A stretch of DNA of 64,000 bases from Sulfurovum sp. TSL6 (GCF_019972115.1 NZ_BPFJ01000001.1:620001-684000); one strand, 5' to 3'; positions 17,574 to 27,445 are shown, counted from the stretch's first letter. Translations and numbers: made by a program. The notes: generated by a model not told the origin, from the letters alone.

Positions 17574-18102
17574 GTGCCCTAAAAGAGTTTGGTAGAATTT
17601 CCTGTATATTTACATCAGCTCTTTTGACTGCATCAATACCCATTGTTTTTAGGTAATCTAAAAGCGTCTTTTCCATCAATGGAACGGCAGCAGTCACACC
17701 CTCAGAAAGAGAAAATTCTGTGGCTTCTATGACTGTGGGTACGACTCCTATGATCATCGTAGGTGGACGATCACCTGCAAGATCCATCATATTGAGTGTC
17801 TGTAGCATTTCGACTTCATGTGCACTGCCCTGCCAGTCCACGGCATCAGGAACTGCATCAAAATCAAAGAAGTAGACTTCACCAGCTTGTACTCCTGGTG
17901 CATTGATCGTATCGATAATGATCACATGATCATACTCTACAATGATAGGTATGAGTCTTTGTGCAAGAGTTCCTCCATCAACAAGATCAATTTGAGGTTC
18001 ACCTTCAAAATGATATTTTTGTCCTATATAATTGATGAAATGAACACCTATTCCCTCATCTCCAAAGAGCAGGTTCCCTATGCCAAGTACTAATATCTTC
18101 AC
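17554..18102 (-). CDS. hydD: Hydrogenase maturation endopeptidase HydD (HyaD/HybD type)
   Basis: The 182-residue protein has the HybD fold signatures: LGIGNLLFGDEGIGVHFI (Glu ligand), VDGGTLAQRLIP, IIDTINAPG (Asp ligand) and a QGSAHEVEMLQ His. These three residues read the Ni in the large subunit before the protease cuts its C-terminal tail. The substrate is HydB, three genes upstream in transcription order, which does carry a cleavable tail. It overlaps hydC by four bases. Confidence 0.95.
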   Translation of the reverse strand: MKILVLGIGNLLFGDEGIGVHFINYIGQKYHFEGEPQIDLVDGGTLAQRLIPIIVEYDHVIIIDTINAPGVQAGEVYFFDFDAVPDAVDWQGSAHEVEMLQTLNMMDLAGDRPPTMIIGVVPTVIEATEFSLSEGVTAAVPLMEKTLLDYLKTMGIDAVKRADVNIQEILPNSFRALDAYSV

Positions 18103-18803
18103 GTATTATCTTCTTTATTCTCTTTTTCTTTTTTTAGATGATAGTCATACCCTGTAAACATCACATCAAGTGCAGCATGCTTAAATCGAATTGCTGACCA
18201 TATGACCATATAGATATGAATAGGAATGAAGATCAAAAAACCCCATATTGCCATATGATGAATATAACGTACAGTAGCAAGTCCACCCATCCATGCTTCA
18301 ACAGCACGCATAGGATCATATAACCAACCACCAAGACCCTGATGATATACATGTACATAAAGAACCAATCCAGTAATAGAAGATACAATAAGCAATAGCA
18401 TAATGGCTGTATACGTCAAGAACTGTAACGGTCCATAAAAACCTTTTTTACGTAACTCCCCTAAAAAGAAATAAGATTTTAACTGAACCATCCAAGACTT
18501 TATACTAAAGAAATCCTTTAGTGAACGCAACTCCCCTTCACTGTCTTTTCCAAAAAAGAAAAGATATATTCTGAGTAATCCTGAAGCTATCAGAATAAAT
18601 CCTATGATCAAGTGCCACTTTGTCCACGTAGCATACAAAAGTTTATCGGTTGAGCCATCAGATGTAAGGAACGGATCAGCGATATAAAAACCTGTTATAA
18701 TTAAGCCCGTGACGACTAGAGCTCGTATCCAGTGTAAAATTCTATTAGCACTGCTGTAGACAAAATCGGGATGATCTGAGGTATATTTTTCTTCTTGTCC
18801 CAT
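18099..18803 (-). CDS. hydC: Hydrogenase cytochrome b subunit HydC
   Basis: The 234-residue protein has four membrane helices with well-placed histidines (ANRILHWIRALVVTGLIITGF; TKWHLIIGFILI; VLYVHVYHQGLGGW; YIHHMAIWGFLIFIPIHIYMVIW), the pattern of dihaem Ni,Fe-hydrogenase cytochrome b. It anchors HydAB on the periplasmic face and passes electrons to menaquinone. It is 44 bases downstream of hydB and overlaps hydD. Confidence 0.95.
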   Translation of the reverse strand: MGQEEKYTSDHPDFVYSSANRILHWIRALVVTGLIITGFYIADPFLTSDGSTDKLLYATWTKWHLIIGFILIASGLLRIYLFFFGKDSEGELRSLKDFFSIKSWMVQLKSYFFLGELRKKGFYGPLQFLTYTAIMLLLIVSSITGLVLYVHVYHQGLGGWLYDPMRAVEAWMGGLATVRYIHHMAIWGFLIFIPIHIYMVIWSAIRFKHAALDVMFTGYDYHLKKEKENKEDNT

Positions 18804-18847
18804 GTTTTAATCCTTCATTCATTATTATTAAAAACTATTCTAATCTA

Positions 18848-20566
18848 CTAACAGCTTGTACCACTGCTCATAGGGTTCACTTTAAATTCACTGAGTTCTA
18901 CACCTTTCATATCCATCACATGTACAGAACATGACATACAAGGGTCAAAAGAATGAATGACCCTAAGTACTTCAAGCGGTTTGGTAGGATCTTCAAGTTT
19001 TAAGCCAACCAAGGATGCTTCATAGGGTCCAATAGTACCATTACCATCCATTGGTCCGGCATTCCAAGTTGTAGGTACAACGGCTTGGTAATTTTCTATT
19101 ACACCATCTTTAATACGCACCCAGTGGCTGAGCGTACCACGAGGTACTTCTCCGATGAAACGACCTGTATACTCTTGTGAAGGATCTATTTCAAACTTAG
19201 TGTAGGTACTGTCATCACTTTTAATATTTTCCACCAATGAATTAAAAGTTGTGATGGCATTGTCAGAGATCAGCTTTGTTTGAAGCATTCTTGCTGCTGT
19301 TCTACCTAATGTCGTAAAGAGTGCACCCACTGGTAACCCTGTACGTTTTAGGAAAGCACCAACCTCATCTTGAACCTTTTTATTTCCTCTGGCATAATTG
19401 ACAAGCAAACAGGATAAAGGACCTACTTCCATCGCTTCACCATCATAACGAGGTGCTTTTACCCATGAGTATTTCTGCGTTTCATCAATGATCTTTGCTT
19501 CGCCATTGACGGTATCACCATCTATAAAACCTGTATATTCAGGCTCAGTAACGCCATCATAGGGTTGAAGAGGAGTTGTTCCTTTGTACCAAGCATGTGT
19601 CACATCCTCTTCTATCTTCATATCATCAATATCATATGCTTGAGAGAGATCACCGTTTTTAATGTATCCACTTTGGAAAAGATTTTCTGTACGGTTTAGC
19701 ATAAATGCATCGGCAGCAAGGAAGTTTTTTACCCCTACACCACCCAGTACAGTCTCTTCGGTACCGTATGCTTCTGCAGCCATCACGATATCCGCCTGAT
19801 ATGCGCGGTCGATAAAATCTTTGACAATTTTATATTTTTCTTTCCACTGTGCCAAACGTGTAGGACTCAAGATATCTCGGACACAAGTCACTCCACCAAC
19901 TACAAGACTTTGTGGATGTGGCTGTTTAGCCCCAAAGATAGCGAACATTTGTGCTGCTACACGCTGTACTTCAAGTGCCTTGAGATAGTGTGAAAGTGCG
20001 ATAAGGTTCTGTTCCGGAGAGAATTTGTATGTTTTATTTCCCCAATAAGCATTGGCGAATGGCCCAAGTTGACCTTTATCAACAAATTCTTTCACTCTTT
20101 TCTGAACAGCAGTGAGTTCATCTGTACCTGTTGCAATAGGTAAATCAGAATATTTGAAAGCCAATCTAGATGCTTTTTCAGGGTCTGCACTCAATGCTGA
20201 AACGACATCCACCCAGTCAAGTCCATGTAAGTGGTAGAAATGCACCACATGATCATGCATATAAAGAGACTCATTGAGCAGTGAACGTACCAATTGTGCA
20301 TTGTATGGTGCTTCTACACCTAATGCATTTTCTACAGCTTCTACACCTGCCTTATAGTGTGAATAGGTACAAACCCCACATATACGCTGAGACATAAGTC
20401 CAGCATCACGAGGATCACGTCCTTTAAGGATAAGTTCGATCCCTCTCCACAACGTCGATGATGAGTAGGCTTTTTGTACAACATTGTTCTCATCTACCTC
20501 TACTTCTATACGCAGATGCCCTTCAATTCTTGTTATAGGATCTATAACTACACGTCTGTTACCCAT
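18848..20566 (-). CDS. hydB: [NiFe] hydrogenase large subunit HydB
   Basis: The 572-residue protein holds both Ni-Fe binding motifs: L1, RICGVCTYSHYKAG (about 61-74), and L2, DPCMSCSVH near the C-terminus. After the L2 His come about 17 more residues, the tail removed by HydD. The type is the group 1 membrane-bound uptake enzyme (probably 1b by operon context). It follows hydA by three bases. The large subunit has no signal and would ride the Tat signal of HydA. Confidence 0.97.
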   Translation of the reverse strand: MGNRRVVIDPITRIEGHLRIEVEVDENNVVQKAYSSSTLWRGIELILKGRDPRDAGLMSQRICGVCTYSHYKAGVEAVENALGVEAPYNAQLVRSLLNESLYMHDHVVHFYHLHGLDWVDVVSALSADPEKASRLAFKYSDLPIATGTDELTAVQKRVKEFVDKGQLGPFANAYWGNKTYKFSPEQNLIALSHYLKALEVQRVAAQMFAIFGAKQPHPQSLVVGGVTCVRDILSPTRLAQWKEKYKIVKDFIDRAYQADIVMAAEAYGTEETVLGGVGVKNFLAADAFMLNRTENLFQSGYIKNGDLSQAYDIDDMKIEEDVTHAWYKGTTPLQPYDGVTEPEYTGFIDGDTVNGEAKIIDETQKYSWVKAPRYDGEAMEVGPLSCLLVNYARGNKKVQDEVGAFLKRTGLPVGALFTTLGRTAARMLQTKLISDNAITTFNSLVENIKSDDSTYTKFEIDPSQEYTGRFIGEVPRGTLSHWVRIKDGVIENYQAVVPTTWNAGPMDGNGTIGPYEASLVGLKLEDPTKPLEVLRVIHSFDPCMSCSVHVMDMKGVELSEFKVNPMSSGTSC

Positions 20567-20569
20567 AAT

Positions 20570-21721
20570 CTATCCTTCATTCTCATCATTTTTATTCATA
20601 AAGATACTTGCAACGGCATGAGCACCAATACCAACCAAAGTAGCAGTAAGAAGTGTTGTCCCGATCTTATCAACGGTAGAGTTGAGTCCCATGACCAGAT
20701 GTGAATCAATCGGTTTTTCCAATGGTCCCATCGTGTCCCAGAAGTCTGGTTCTGAACATCCCATGCAACCATGCCCTGCCCCAATAGGCCAATTTACATG
20801 TTGATTAAATCGTTCGGTGGAACAGTTATTAAAGGTGTAAGGGCCTTTACAGCCTTGTTTATAGAGACACCAACCGCCTTTTGCCCCATCATCACCAAAG
20901 CTCTCTACAAATTCTCCCGCATCAAAATGTCCACGACGTTCACAAAGATCATGTATACGGTTACCGTATGCCCATTTTGGACGATGGTAACGATCAAGTG
21001 CCGGTAATGTACCAAACAGTAAGAAGTGCATCAGTGTTCCAACGATATTTGAGGCACTTGGAGGACAACCAGGAACATTGATCACAGGTTGAGATATAAC
21101 CTTATCTACACCTTTTGCACCGGTTGGATTAGGTGCGGCAGCCTGGATACCTCCAAAAGCTGCACAGGTCCCTATGGAAAAGATCGCTGCAGCATCTTTA
21201 GCCGCTTCAGTGACAACACTAAGTCCAGTCCGACCTTGGGGACCCAATGTCAAATACTGACCATTCATAGCTGTTGGTACCCCACCCTCAACAAGTAAGA
21301 CATATCTTCCAGCATATTTTTTCAAAGCATTATTAAGATTTTCTTCGGCTTGCCAACCTGCGGCAGCCATAAGTGTTTCATGGTATTCAAGAGAGATATA
21401 ATCAAAGATCAGTGAATCGATAGTTGGCGCATCAGAACGTATAAGAGATTCACTGCATCCTGTACACTCTGCCATATGTAGCCAAACCAATGGTACACGA
21501 TCCGCCATTTTCGCAGCTTCAGCAAATAAAGGAGTGAACTGAGATGGCAGTGCAAGCATTGCTGTAATACCTGCAGCCCACTTCATGAAGTCACGCCTCT
21601 CAATACCACGACCTTCAAGCATCTGTTCTATGGACTCTTCTTTAATCGAAGGCAACTCAGACAACGCATGTATACGATCTTTTGCTTTCGCATAAAGTGC
21701 ATCAAAACCATTCATCTTCAA
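20570..21721 (-). CDS. hydA: [NiFe] hydrogenase small subunit HydA (Tat)
   Basis: The 383-residue precursor carries the twin-arginine motif ERRDFMKWAAG at about 37-47 and a hydrophobic stretch. The proximal-cluster motif AECTGCSESL has only the standard cysteines, without the two extra Cys of O2-tolerant group 1d/1h types. Distal-cluster residues (GCMGCSEP) are present, as is a C-terminal membrane helix (about 345-372). It is the first gene of the operon. The 110 bp upstream are very AT-rich, with TATACT about 55 bases before the ATG and an AAAAGGGG ribosome site. Confidence 0.97.
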   Translation of the reverse strand: MKMNGFDALYAKAKDRIHALSELPSIKEESIEQMLEGRGIERRDFMKWAAGITAMLALPSQFTPLFAEAAKMADRVPLVWLHMAECTGCSESLIRSDAPTIDSLIFDYISLEYHETLMAAAGWQAEENLNNALKKYAGRYVLLVEGGVPTAMNGQYLTLGPQGRTGLSVVTEAAKDAAAIFSIGTCAAFGGIQAAAPNPTGAKGVDKVISQPVINVPGCPPSASNIVGTLMHFLLFGTLPALDRYHRPKWAYGNRIHDLCERRGHFDAGEFVESFGDDGAKGGWCLYKQGCKGPYTFNNCSTERFNQHVNWPIGAGHGCMGCSEPDFWDTMGPLEKPIDSHLVMGLNSTVDKIGTTLLTATLVGIGAHAVASIFMNKNDENEG

Positions 21722-21831
21722 CCCCTTTTATTTTTTTGTATATTCTAAGTATATCACACTTGATTTATATAATAATGATTTTTATCAAATACTATATAAT
21801 AATTTATACTTATACTATTACTATGATTTTT

Positions 21832-23295
21832 TTAAAACCATCCTCTCAACATAAGATACCAGTACATAGGTTTTAACTGATACAGGTCAAATGCCCACCA
21901 GAAAAATCTTGGTTTTGCAGGATCTAAGAACGGTATAGTAGGTGCTAGACCTTTATAGTTAAATTCTGCCATGATAATTTCTCCATATCCAGTTTTGATA
22001 GGACATACAGTATAGCCATCGAATTTTTCTTTAAGTGGTTTACCTTCCAATGTAGAAACCAGGTTACCTACAGTCACGGGGCCCTGATGTCTTGCTGATC
22101 CACCTGTTTTACATAATGGGATGCCACACACATCACCAATCCCAAATACATTTTTGTATCTTCTGTGTTGTAGCGTTTCTTCATCTACTTCCAACCAGCC
22201 CTTGGCATTACCTTTTTGCCAACCTAAAGGAGAATCCACCAATGCCTGAGGTGGTCCCATAGGTGGTACGACATGAATGAAGTCATAAGAGATGTCGACC
22301 ATTCTTTTTTCTTCTGACATGTCATATTCCTCAAGATCCTCATCGTATTCACCTTTAACTTCATATGTCTCTTCAAAAGTGGCTACCTTGTTATTTACAT
22401 CGATCGCTACAAGATTATGTCTGAAATGATTGGTGATGGTGTCATATCTCTTCTGTACTTCAACCAATGATTTATCAATCTCTGGAATACTAAAAAGTTT
22501 CGTACTATCTGTTGCAAAAATATAATTAGCCCCTAAAGCATCTTTTTTTAAATGATCTGCACTGAGGTAGAGCATTTTTTGTGGTGCACCTCCACATTTA
22601 ATAGGTGTGTTTGGACTTGTATAGATAGCTGTTGGTTTTTTTCCTGAAGCAGCTGCTTCTTTCAATGCGTTAAACCATTCCCAAGTTACTTCACCGCCTT
22701 TAGCGGTACCTTTCTCAAAATTGTTCAAATATACACTTGAGATACCATTCCTACCAATATCATCTTCAGTCAGTCCTTTGATCCAGTCATAATGGTATAC
22801 AATTCCTGTAGCCACTACCATATAGTCATAAGGTACTTCCAAACCTGCACGGGTAGTAACCTTATTGTTATCTGGATCAAAAGAAGCTACTTCGTCTTTG
22901 ATCCAATTTACATCATCAGGTATGAAGTCTTTATTCTCTTTAGAAATATCATCCAAAGTATAAAGTCCAGCACCCATAAACACTTGTCCTGGCTGATAAA
23001 GATGTATCTCATTAGGTGCAATAATCGTAATATCTGCATTTGGCAAAGCCCTGTGAAGCCTAGCAAGTGCCATAATACCACCTGCCCCACCACCTACAAC
23101 CAAGACCTTCGCGTGCTTTTCACTTTTAGCATTTGGTGCTTCATCTGCATGTAAAGAAGGAGAGAGTCCCATCACTGTAGCTGCCCCACCGACACCCATC
23201 ATTTTGAGTGCGCTTCTCCTGCTTATGCCTTCAGTTGCTTCTCCATGTAACAGATCTACTAGAGGTTTACTATGCTCGATCTTGTCATTCTTCAT
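21832..23295 (-). CDS. Tat-exported sulfide:quinone oxidoreductase / FccB-like flavoprotein
   Basis: The 487-residue protein has a twin-arginine signal (GISRRSALKMMGVGGAATVMG, cleaved after about 51) and an FAD Rossmann motif (VLVVGGGAGGIMALARL). It keeps redox cysteines in the SQR positions: PIKCGGAPQKMLYL and GIPLCKTGGSARHQGPV. The end (FWWAFDLYQLKPMYWYLMLRGWF) is aromatic and could dip into the membrane. It would oxidise sulfide in the periplasm and reduce quinone. SQR subtypes and FccB are close, so the electron acceptor is inference. It is upstream of hydA on the same strand. Confidence 0.85.
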   Translation of the reverse strand: MKNDKIEHSKPLVDLLHGEATEGISRRSALKMMGVGGAATVMGLSPSLHADEAPNAKSEKHAKVLVVGGGAGGIMALARLHRALPNADITIIAPNEIHLYQPGQVFMGAGLYTLDDISKENKDFIPDDVNWIKDEVASFDPDNNKVTTRAGLEVPYDYMVVATGIVYHYDWIKGLTEDDIGRNGISSVYLNNFEKGTAKGGEVTWEWFNALKEAAASGKKPTAIYTSPNTPIKCGGAPQKMLYLSADHLKKDALGANYIFATDSTKLFSIPEIDKSLVEVQKRYDTITNHFRHNLVAIDVNNKVATFEETYEVKGEYDEDLEEYDMSEEKRMVDISYDFIHVVPPMGPPQALVDSPLGWQKGNAKGWLEVDEETLQHRRYKNVFGIGDVCGIPLCKTGGSARHQGPVTVGNLVSTLEGKPLKEKFDGYTVCPIKTGYGEIIMAEFNYKGLAPTIPFLDPAKPRFFWWAFDLYQLKPMYWYLMLRGWF

Positions 23296-23433
23296 ATTTA
23301 AATCCTTTTGATTTGCATATTTTAAGTATAAGATAAATTAATTTTATTAATACTGAAAATCATTTAGAAATATGCGCTTAAGAGTAAATGATAGTTATTT
23401 AACTATTAGAGTAAAATGATCCTCATTGCCTTG

Positions 23434-23463
23434 TTGCTTGAATCACAATAATATTGATATAAT
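23434..23463 (+). promoter_or_regulatory. Probable sigma70 promoter of the Na/Pi cotransporter gene
   Basis: TATAAT at 23458-23463 lies 23 bases before the ATG, and TTGCTT at 23434-23439 lies 18 bases upstream of it. The leader would be short. Confidence 0.55.
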
Positions 23464-23485
23464 GTGCTAAAAAAGAGATAAATGT

Positions 23486-25138
23486 ATGGCTGCACAACTT
23501 ATTCAAGCACTTTCTGGTTTGGGAATGTTCTTATTTGGTATGTTGTATATGGAACTTGCACTGAAAGAATCAGCGGGTCGTCGTTTTAAAAGCTGGGTCA
23601 AGAACTCAACATCTTCTACGATAAAATCTCTTATGACCGGAACTGTTGCCACTGCCCTGCTTCAAAGTTCTTCCGTTGTCACACTCATGACGCTATCATT
23701 TGTAAGTGCTTCAATGATCTCATTACATTCTGGTATTGCCGTCATATTTGGTGCAAATGTTGGGACCACAGTCACATCATGGATCGTTGCAACACTTGGT
23801 TTTAAGGTCAAGATCCAAGCTTTTGCTCTTCCTATGATAGGTACAGGAGGTCTACTGCTTATATTTGCATCTTCACATAAAAAAATCACTACAGTGGCTA
23901 AAGTTTTTGTCGGGTTCGGCCTTTTATTTCTTGGTCTTGAATTTATGAAAAGTTCTATAGAGTCCTTGACCAGTATCATTGATCTTGAGAAATTTTCACA
24001 TTATCCTCTGATCGCTTTTATAGGTATTGGTTTTTTTCTTACAGCACTTATTCAGTCAAGTTCGGCGGCTACAGCTATTGCACTAAGTGCACTCTATGTA
24101 CATATCTTGAACTTTGAACAGTCCGCTGCAATGGTGATCGGTACGAATATCGGGACAACAGTGACAGCACTGCTTGGTTCAATAGGTGGTATCCCTGATA
24201 AAAAACGTGCTGCACTGGCACATTTTATATTTAATTTTATTACTGCAGTAGCGGCTTTCTTGATACTGGCACCTTTGACACATTTTTTGATGGGTATTCA
24301 AGGATTAAAGAATGATCCGGTCACAGCATTGGCACTCTTTCATACGATATTTAATCTGCTGGGTGTAGTGCTGCTGATTCCTTTTATATCGTTGATGTCT
24401 AAGTACCTCAATCAACTCTTTGTACACGGTGAACCCGAACCGACACGATACATACATTTGGTCGATCCTCAATTTTCAGAAACTGCACTTGTTGCATTAC
24501 GTGATGAAGTAAACAATTTATTTGTTAAAACCATGAAATATGCACTTTTGGTTGCAAATATTAAACCCAATGATGTATTTATAAAAAAACTTGGTCTCAA
24601 AGAAGTCGTAGAGTTGAATCAGGAGCAGATAGAATTTGATCATAAAATAGCCTATAACACGATTAAAGAGATAGAGATCAAGATCATGGAGTTTGTATCT
24701 GCTTTGAACCAACAAGATCTACTGGAGGATGAAAGAGAAAGCCTACAGACACTTTTAGCATCCGTACGAGAGAGTGTTTATGCAGCAAAGATACTTAAAG
24801 ATATAAAGAATGATATGAACGAATTTGCTGAAAGTAGCAGTAATACCATTCATACTATTTATGATTCTATACGAAGAAACCTTCTCTACGCAATACTTAT
24901 TTATGTCAATTATATGGAAGAAGAATGGACTATGGAGAAATGTTTGGAGAAATTTTCTAAATTAGAAGAAGAAAACAAACGTATTATGCAAGAAGCGTCC
25001 GTTTCTATCAGTCATAAAGGAATAAATGAGAAAAAGGTGGTTTCTTTGCTCAATACAAACAGAAGTATTGCAATAGCCACTGAAGCTCTTTTTGAAGCAT
25101 CTAGATCCGTATCATTACACTTCCCGCTCGAAGATTAG
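23486..25138 (+). CDS. Na+/Pi cotransporter with PhoU-like domain (NptA/YjbB type)
   Basis: The 550-residue protein has the duplicated Na_Pi_cotrans core with its two Gln-Ser-Ser motifs, ALLQSSSVVTLM and ALIQSSSAATAIAL, and the matching GANVGTTVTSW and GTNIGTTVTAL turns. About 310-550 is a soluble helical PhoU-like domain. Such proteins export or import phosphate at the inner membrane. There are no pho genes next to it, so the physiological direction is open. Confidence 0.9.
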   Translation: MAAQLIQALSGLGMFLFGMLYMELALKESAGRRFKSWVKNSTSSTIKSLMTGTVATALLQSSSVVTLMTLSFVSASMISLHSGIAVIFGANVGTTVTSWIVATLGFKVKIQAFALPMIGTGGLLLIFASSHKKITTVAKVFVGFGLLFLGLEFMKSSIESLTSIIDLEKFSHYPLIAFIGIGFFLTALIQSSSAATAIALSALYVHILNFEQSAAMVIGTNIGTTVTALLGSIGGIPDKKRAALAHFIFNFITAVAAFLILAPLTHFLMGIQGLKNDPVTALALFHTIFNLLGVVLLIPFISLMSKYLNQLFVHGEPEPTRYIHLVDPQFSETALVALRDEVNNLFVKTMKYALLVANIKPNDVFIKKLGLKEVVELNQEQIEFDHKIAYNTIKEIEIKIMEFVSALNQQDLLEDERESLQTLLASVRESVYAAKILKDIKNDMNEFAESSSNTIHTIYDSIRRNLLYAILIYVNYMEEEWTMEKCLEKFSKLEEENKRIMQEASVSISHKGINEKKVVSLLNTNRSIAIATEALFEASRSVSLHFPLED

Positions 25139-25164
25139 GTCATAGCCATTTAGTCCTCTTGTGT

Positions 25165-25170
25165 TATAAT
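25165..25170 (+). promoter_or_regulatory. -10 element of thiI
   Basis: TATAAT at 25165-25170 would place the transcript start near 25177, after the ATG at 25169. This decides the thiI start in favour of the GTG at 25202. The -35 region is weak. Confidence 0.5.
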
Positions 25171-25201
25171 GCTGCCCATACAAAAACAAGGGTGCACAAC
25201 A

Positions 25202-26665
25202 GTGGAAACTCCATCAGTAAAAACACAAAAATTCATTATAAAACTTTTTCCAGAGATAATGGTCAAAGGTTCTTCTGCCAAAAGACAAATGGTAGGACAG
25301 CTTTATAACAATCTTCTAAAACTATTAGGCAGATACAGTGATGATATCACAGTCAAAAAGTTTTCTGATAAACTTGAAGTTGTTACACCTATAGAATTTC
25401 TCACTGAGGTACGTCAAACTCTCCTTGACACTCCAGGCATAGAACAGGTACTTGAAGCATTACAGTTTGACTGCATGGATACACTTGAGAAGATCAAAGT
25501 CAAAGTAAATGAAATGATGGCTAAAGAGATCCTAGGTAAGACCTTTGTAGTACGTGTCAAGCGTTCAGGAAAACACTCATTTAGATCACTTGATATAGAG
25601 CAAACGGTAGGCGGATATATGCTGGCACACAATGAAACAAAAGGTGTAGACCTGCATCATCCCGAAGTCACTATTCGTCTGGAACTTATTAACAATCAAC
25701 TCAATATCATTACTATCAAACATGAGGGGCTCAGCGGCTTTCCTTTAGGTACACAGGGAGATATACTTTCACTGATGTCCGGCGGTTTTGACTCTACAAT
25801 TGCGAGTTACCTAACGATGAAAAGAGGCATAAAGACCCATTTTATATTCTTCAATCTCGGAGGTATTGCACATGAGATAGGTGTCAAACAGGTGGCGCTT
25901 TATCTTTGGTCCAAATTTGGTGCTTCTCATCGTGTCTCTTTCATCTCTGTACCTTTTGATACAGTCATCGAAGAGATATTCCGCTCTACACATGAGAGCT
26001 ACATGGGGGTCACACTGAAGCGGCTTATGCTTATGGCTGCTGAGAAAGTGGCTAATGATATGGAGATAGATGCACTACTTACAGGTGAAAGCGTTGCACA
26101 GGTTTCCAGCCAGACCTTGCGTAACCTGGCATTGATCGACCAAGTGACCAATAAACTGATTTTACGTCCATTAGCTACGATGAATAAACCAGAGATCATC
26201 AAAATTGCCAGTGAGATAGGCACACGCCGTTTTGCAGAGAATATGCCAGAGTATTGTGGTGTCATTTCGAAAAACCCTATTACACACGGTTCATACAAAC
26301 GTATGGAAAAAGAAGCTGCACGCTTTGACTACTCTGTGTTAGATAAAGCCGTAGAGGATGCACAGAAGATCTATGTGGATGAGATCATCGATGATGTGAC
26401 CAATGCAGCACCTGTAGAGATCATACATGATCTAAATGATGATAAGTACGTAGTGATAGACATACGTACGGAAGATGAATGTATAGAAACACCATGTAAG
26501 AGCATTAAAATCCCTTTTCATAAACTCAAAACAGAGTTCAAGAAGTTACCCCAAGATAAAGAGTATCTGCTCTATTGCGACAAGGGTATCATGAGTCAAC
26601 TCCATGCCCAATATTTGCGCGATGCAGAAGATGTTAAAAATGTAAGGGTATACAGACCCGAATAG
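25202..26665 (+). CDS. thiI: tRNA 4-thiouridine sulfurtransferase ThiI with rhodanese domain
   Basis: Starting at GTG 25202, the protein has 487 residues: a ferredoxin-like/THUMP region (about 15-165), the PP-loop adenylation site (MSGGFDSTIASYL), the PEYCGVIS cysteine, and a C-terminal rhodanese domain with catalytic Cys in YCDKGIMSQ. This long form, as in E. coli, accepts persulfide from a cysteine desulfurase, makes s4U8 in tRNA and can feed thiazole synthesis. The in-frame ATG at 25169 overlaps a TATAAT element and is unlikely to be used. An AAGGG site precedes the GTG. Confidence 0.92.
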   Translation: METPSVKTQKFIIKLFPEIMVKGSSAKRQMVGQLYNNLLKLLGRYSDDITVKKFSDKLEVVTPIEFLTEVRQTLLDTPGIEQVLEALQFDCMDTLEKIKVKVNEMMAKEILGKTFVVRVKRSGKHSFRSLDIEQTVGGYMLAHNETKGVDLHHPEVTIRLELINNQLNIITIKHEGLSGFPLGTQGDILSLMSGGFDSTIASYLTMKRGIKTHFIFFNLGGIAHEIGVKQVALYLWSKFGASHRVSFISVPFDTVIEEIFRSTHESYMGVTLKRLMLMAAEKVANDMEIDALLTGESVAQVSSQTLRNLALIDQVTNKLILRPLATMNKPEIIKIASEIGTRRFAENMPEYCGVISKNPITHGSYKRMEKEAARFDYSVLDKAVEDAQKIYVDEIIDDVTNAAPVEIIHDLNDDKYVVIDIRTEDECIETPCKSIKIPFHKLKTEFKKLPQDKEYLLYCDKGIMSQLHAQYLRDAEDVKNVRVYRPE

Positions 26666-26677
26666 TGTCTGAAAATC

Positions 26678-27139
26678 ATGACCCTACATGCCATTATTAT
26701 CGGAGAAAACGCAAAAGAGCCTTTACATTATATCAAGAGTGTCCGTGCTACCAAGGGTAAAGGCTTAGAAGGCGACCGTTATTTTTACGGACAAGGGACA
26801 TTCAACAAACCTCAACTCTCCCAAGATGTAAGAGAGGTCAGCATACTTCCTTTTGAAGCTCTTGGAGAATGTAACAGCCGCTTAGGGAGTGATCTGGACT
26901 TTTTGGACCTACGCAGAAATCTTGTCATCAAAAACTTTGATGCTTCGCTCCTGGAAGAGAAAGTCTTTGCGATAGGTACGGCAAAGTTTCGCATTGTACG
27001 TACCTGCCCTCCCTGCCGTTATCTCTCTAGGCTTTTAGATCAAGATATGATGAAAGGCTTGAAGTATATAGGTGGATATAGGGCTGTCATTGTTCAAAGC
27101 GGTGTCATATCGGTTGGAGATGAAGTTAACATTGTATAG
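26678..27139 (+). CDS. MOSC-domain protein
   Basis: The 153-residue protein is a stand-alone MOSC domain (the C-terminal domain of Mo-cofactor sulfurases). It shows KGLEGDRYFYG, the RRNLVI strand, and CPPCRYLSRLLDQ, where conserved cysteines are thought to carry sulfur or bind Mo-cofactor. It lies 12 bases after thiI on the same strand and is probably co-transcribed, linking it to sulfur-transfer chemistry. The substrate is unknown. Confidence 0.88.
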   Translation: MTLHAIIIGENAKEPLHYIKSVRATKGKGLEGDRYFYGQGTFNKPQLSQDVREVSILPFEALGECNSRLGSDLDFLDLRRNLVIKNFDASLLEEKVFAIGTAKFRIVRTCPPCRYLSRLLDQDMMKGLKYIGGYRAVIVQSGVISVGDEVNIV

Positions 27140-27163
27140 AATTAATAATATGAGAATTTAAAT

Positions 27164-27196
27164 AACCTAATATAATACATAATTTTATTAGGTTTT
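27164..27196 (+). terminator. Probable terminator of the thiI-MOSC unit
   Basis: AACCTAATA (27164-27172) and TATTAGGTT (27186-27194) form a perfect 9-bp stem with a 13-base loop, followed by a short T run, 25 bases after the stop codon. Confidence 0.5.
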
Positions 27197-27369
27197 GAGA
27201 ACAAGACATTATTTTATATACTCTTGCTACCGAAAAACATAACAGAAGGATATTTTGATTCTTTAATAAATGGACAGACTTTTAAATATGAAGAGAAGAT
27301 GAACAATAAAATGATTTAAAGGTGTTAGGTGGCTGGTTAATACTAGTTACTATCGGGATTGTAATTTGA
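27197..27369 (+). pseudogene. Unrecognised ORF remnants in the 321-bp gap before the MipA gene
   Basis: Two overlapping frames read as protein but lack a start. One runs from 27197 to a TAA at 27317-27319 (ENKTLFYILLLPKNITEG, then GYFDSLINGQTFKYEEK). The next, from 27316 to a TGA at 27367-27369, encodes a membrane-helix-like VLGGWLILVTIGIVI. Together they look like a small membrane protein broken by a frameshift. No family is recognised; chance open reading cannot be ruled out. The rest of the gap holds a terminator-like hairpin, an AT-rich stretch with TATACT at 27419-27424, and the G tract. Confidence 0.3.
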
Positions 27370-27445
27370 GTATAGTAGTCAATTTATAAAGTATAAATTA
27401 ATAATAAATAATAAAAGATATACTATAGTTATATTATTCCCAAGA

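Noticed and set aside
25169-25201. ATG at 25169 as the thiI start
   Set aside because: It overlaps the TATAAT element, and the transcript would begin after it; GTG at 25202 is better placed.
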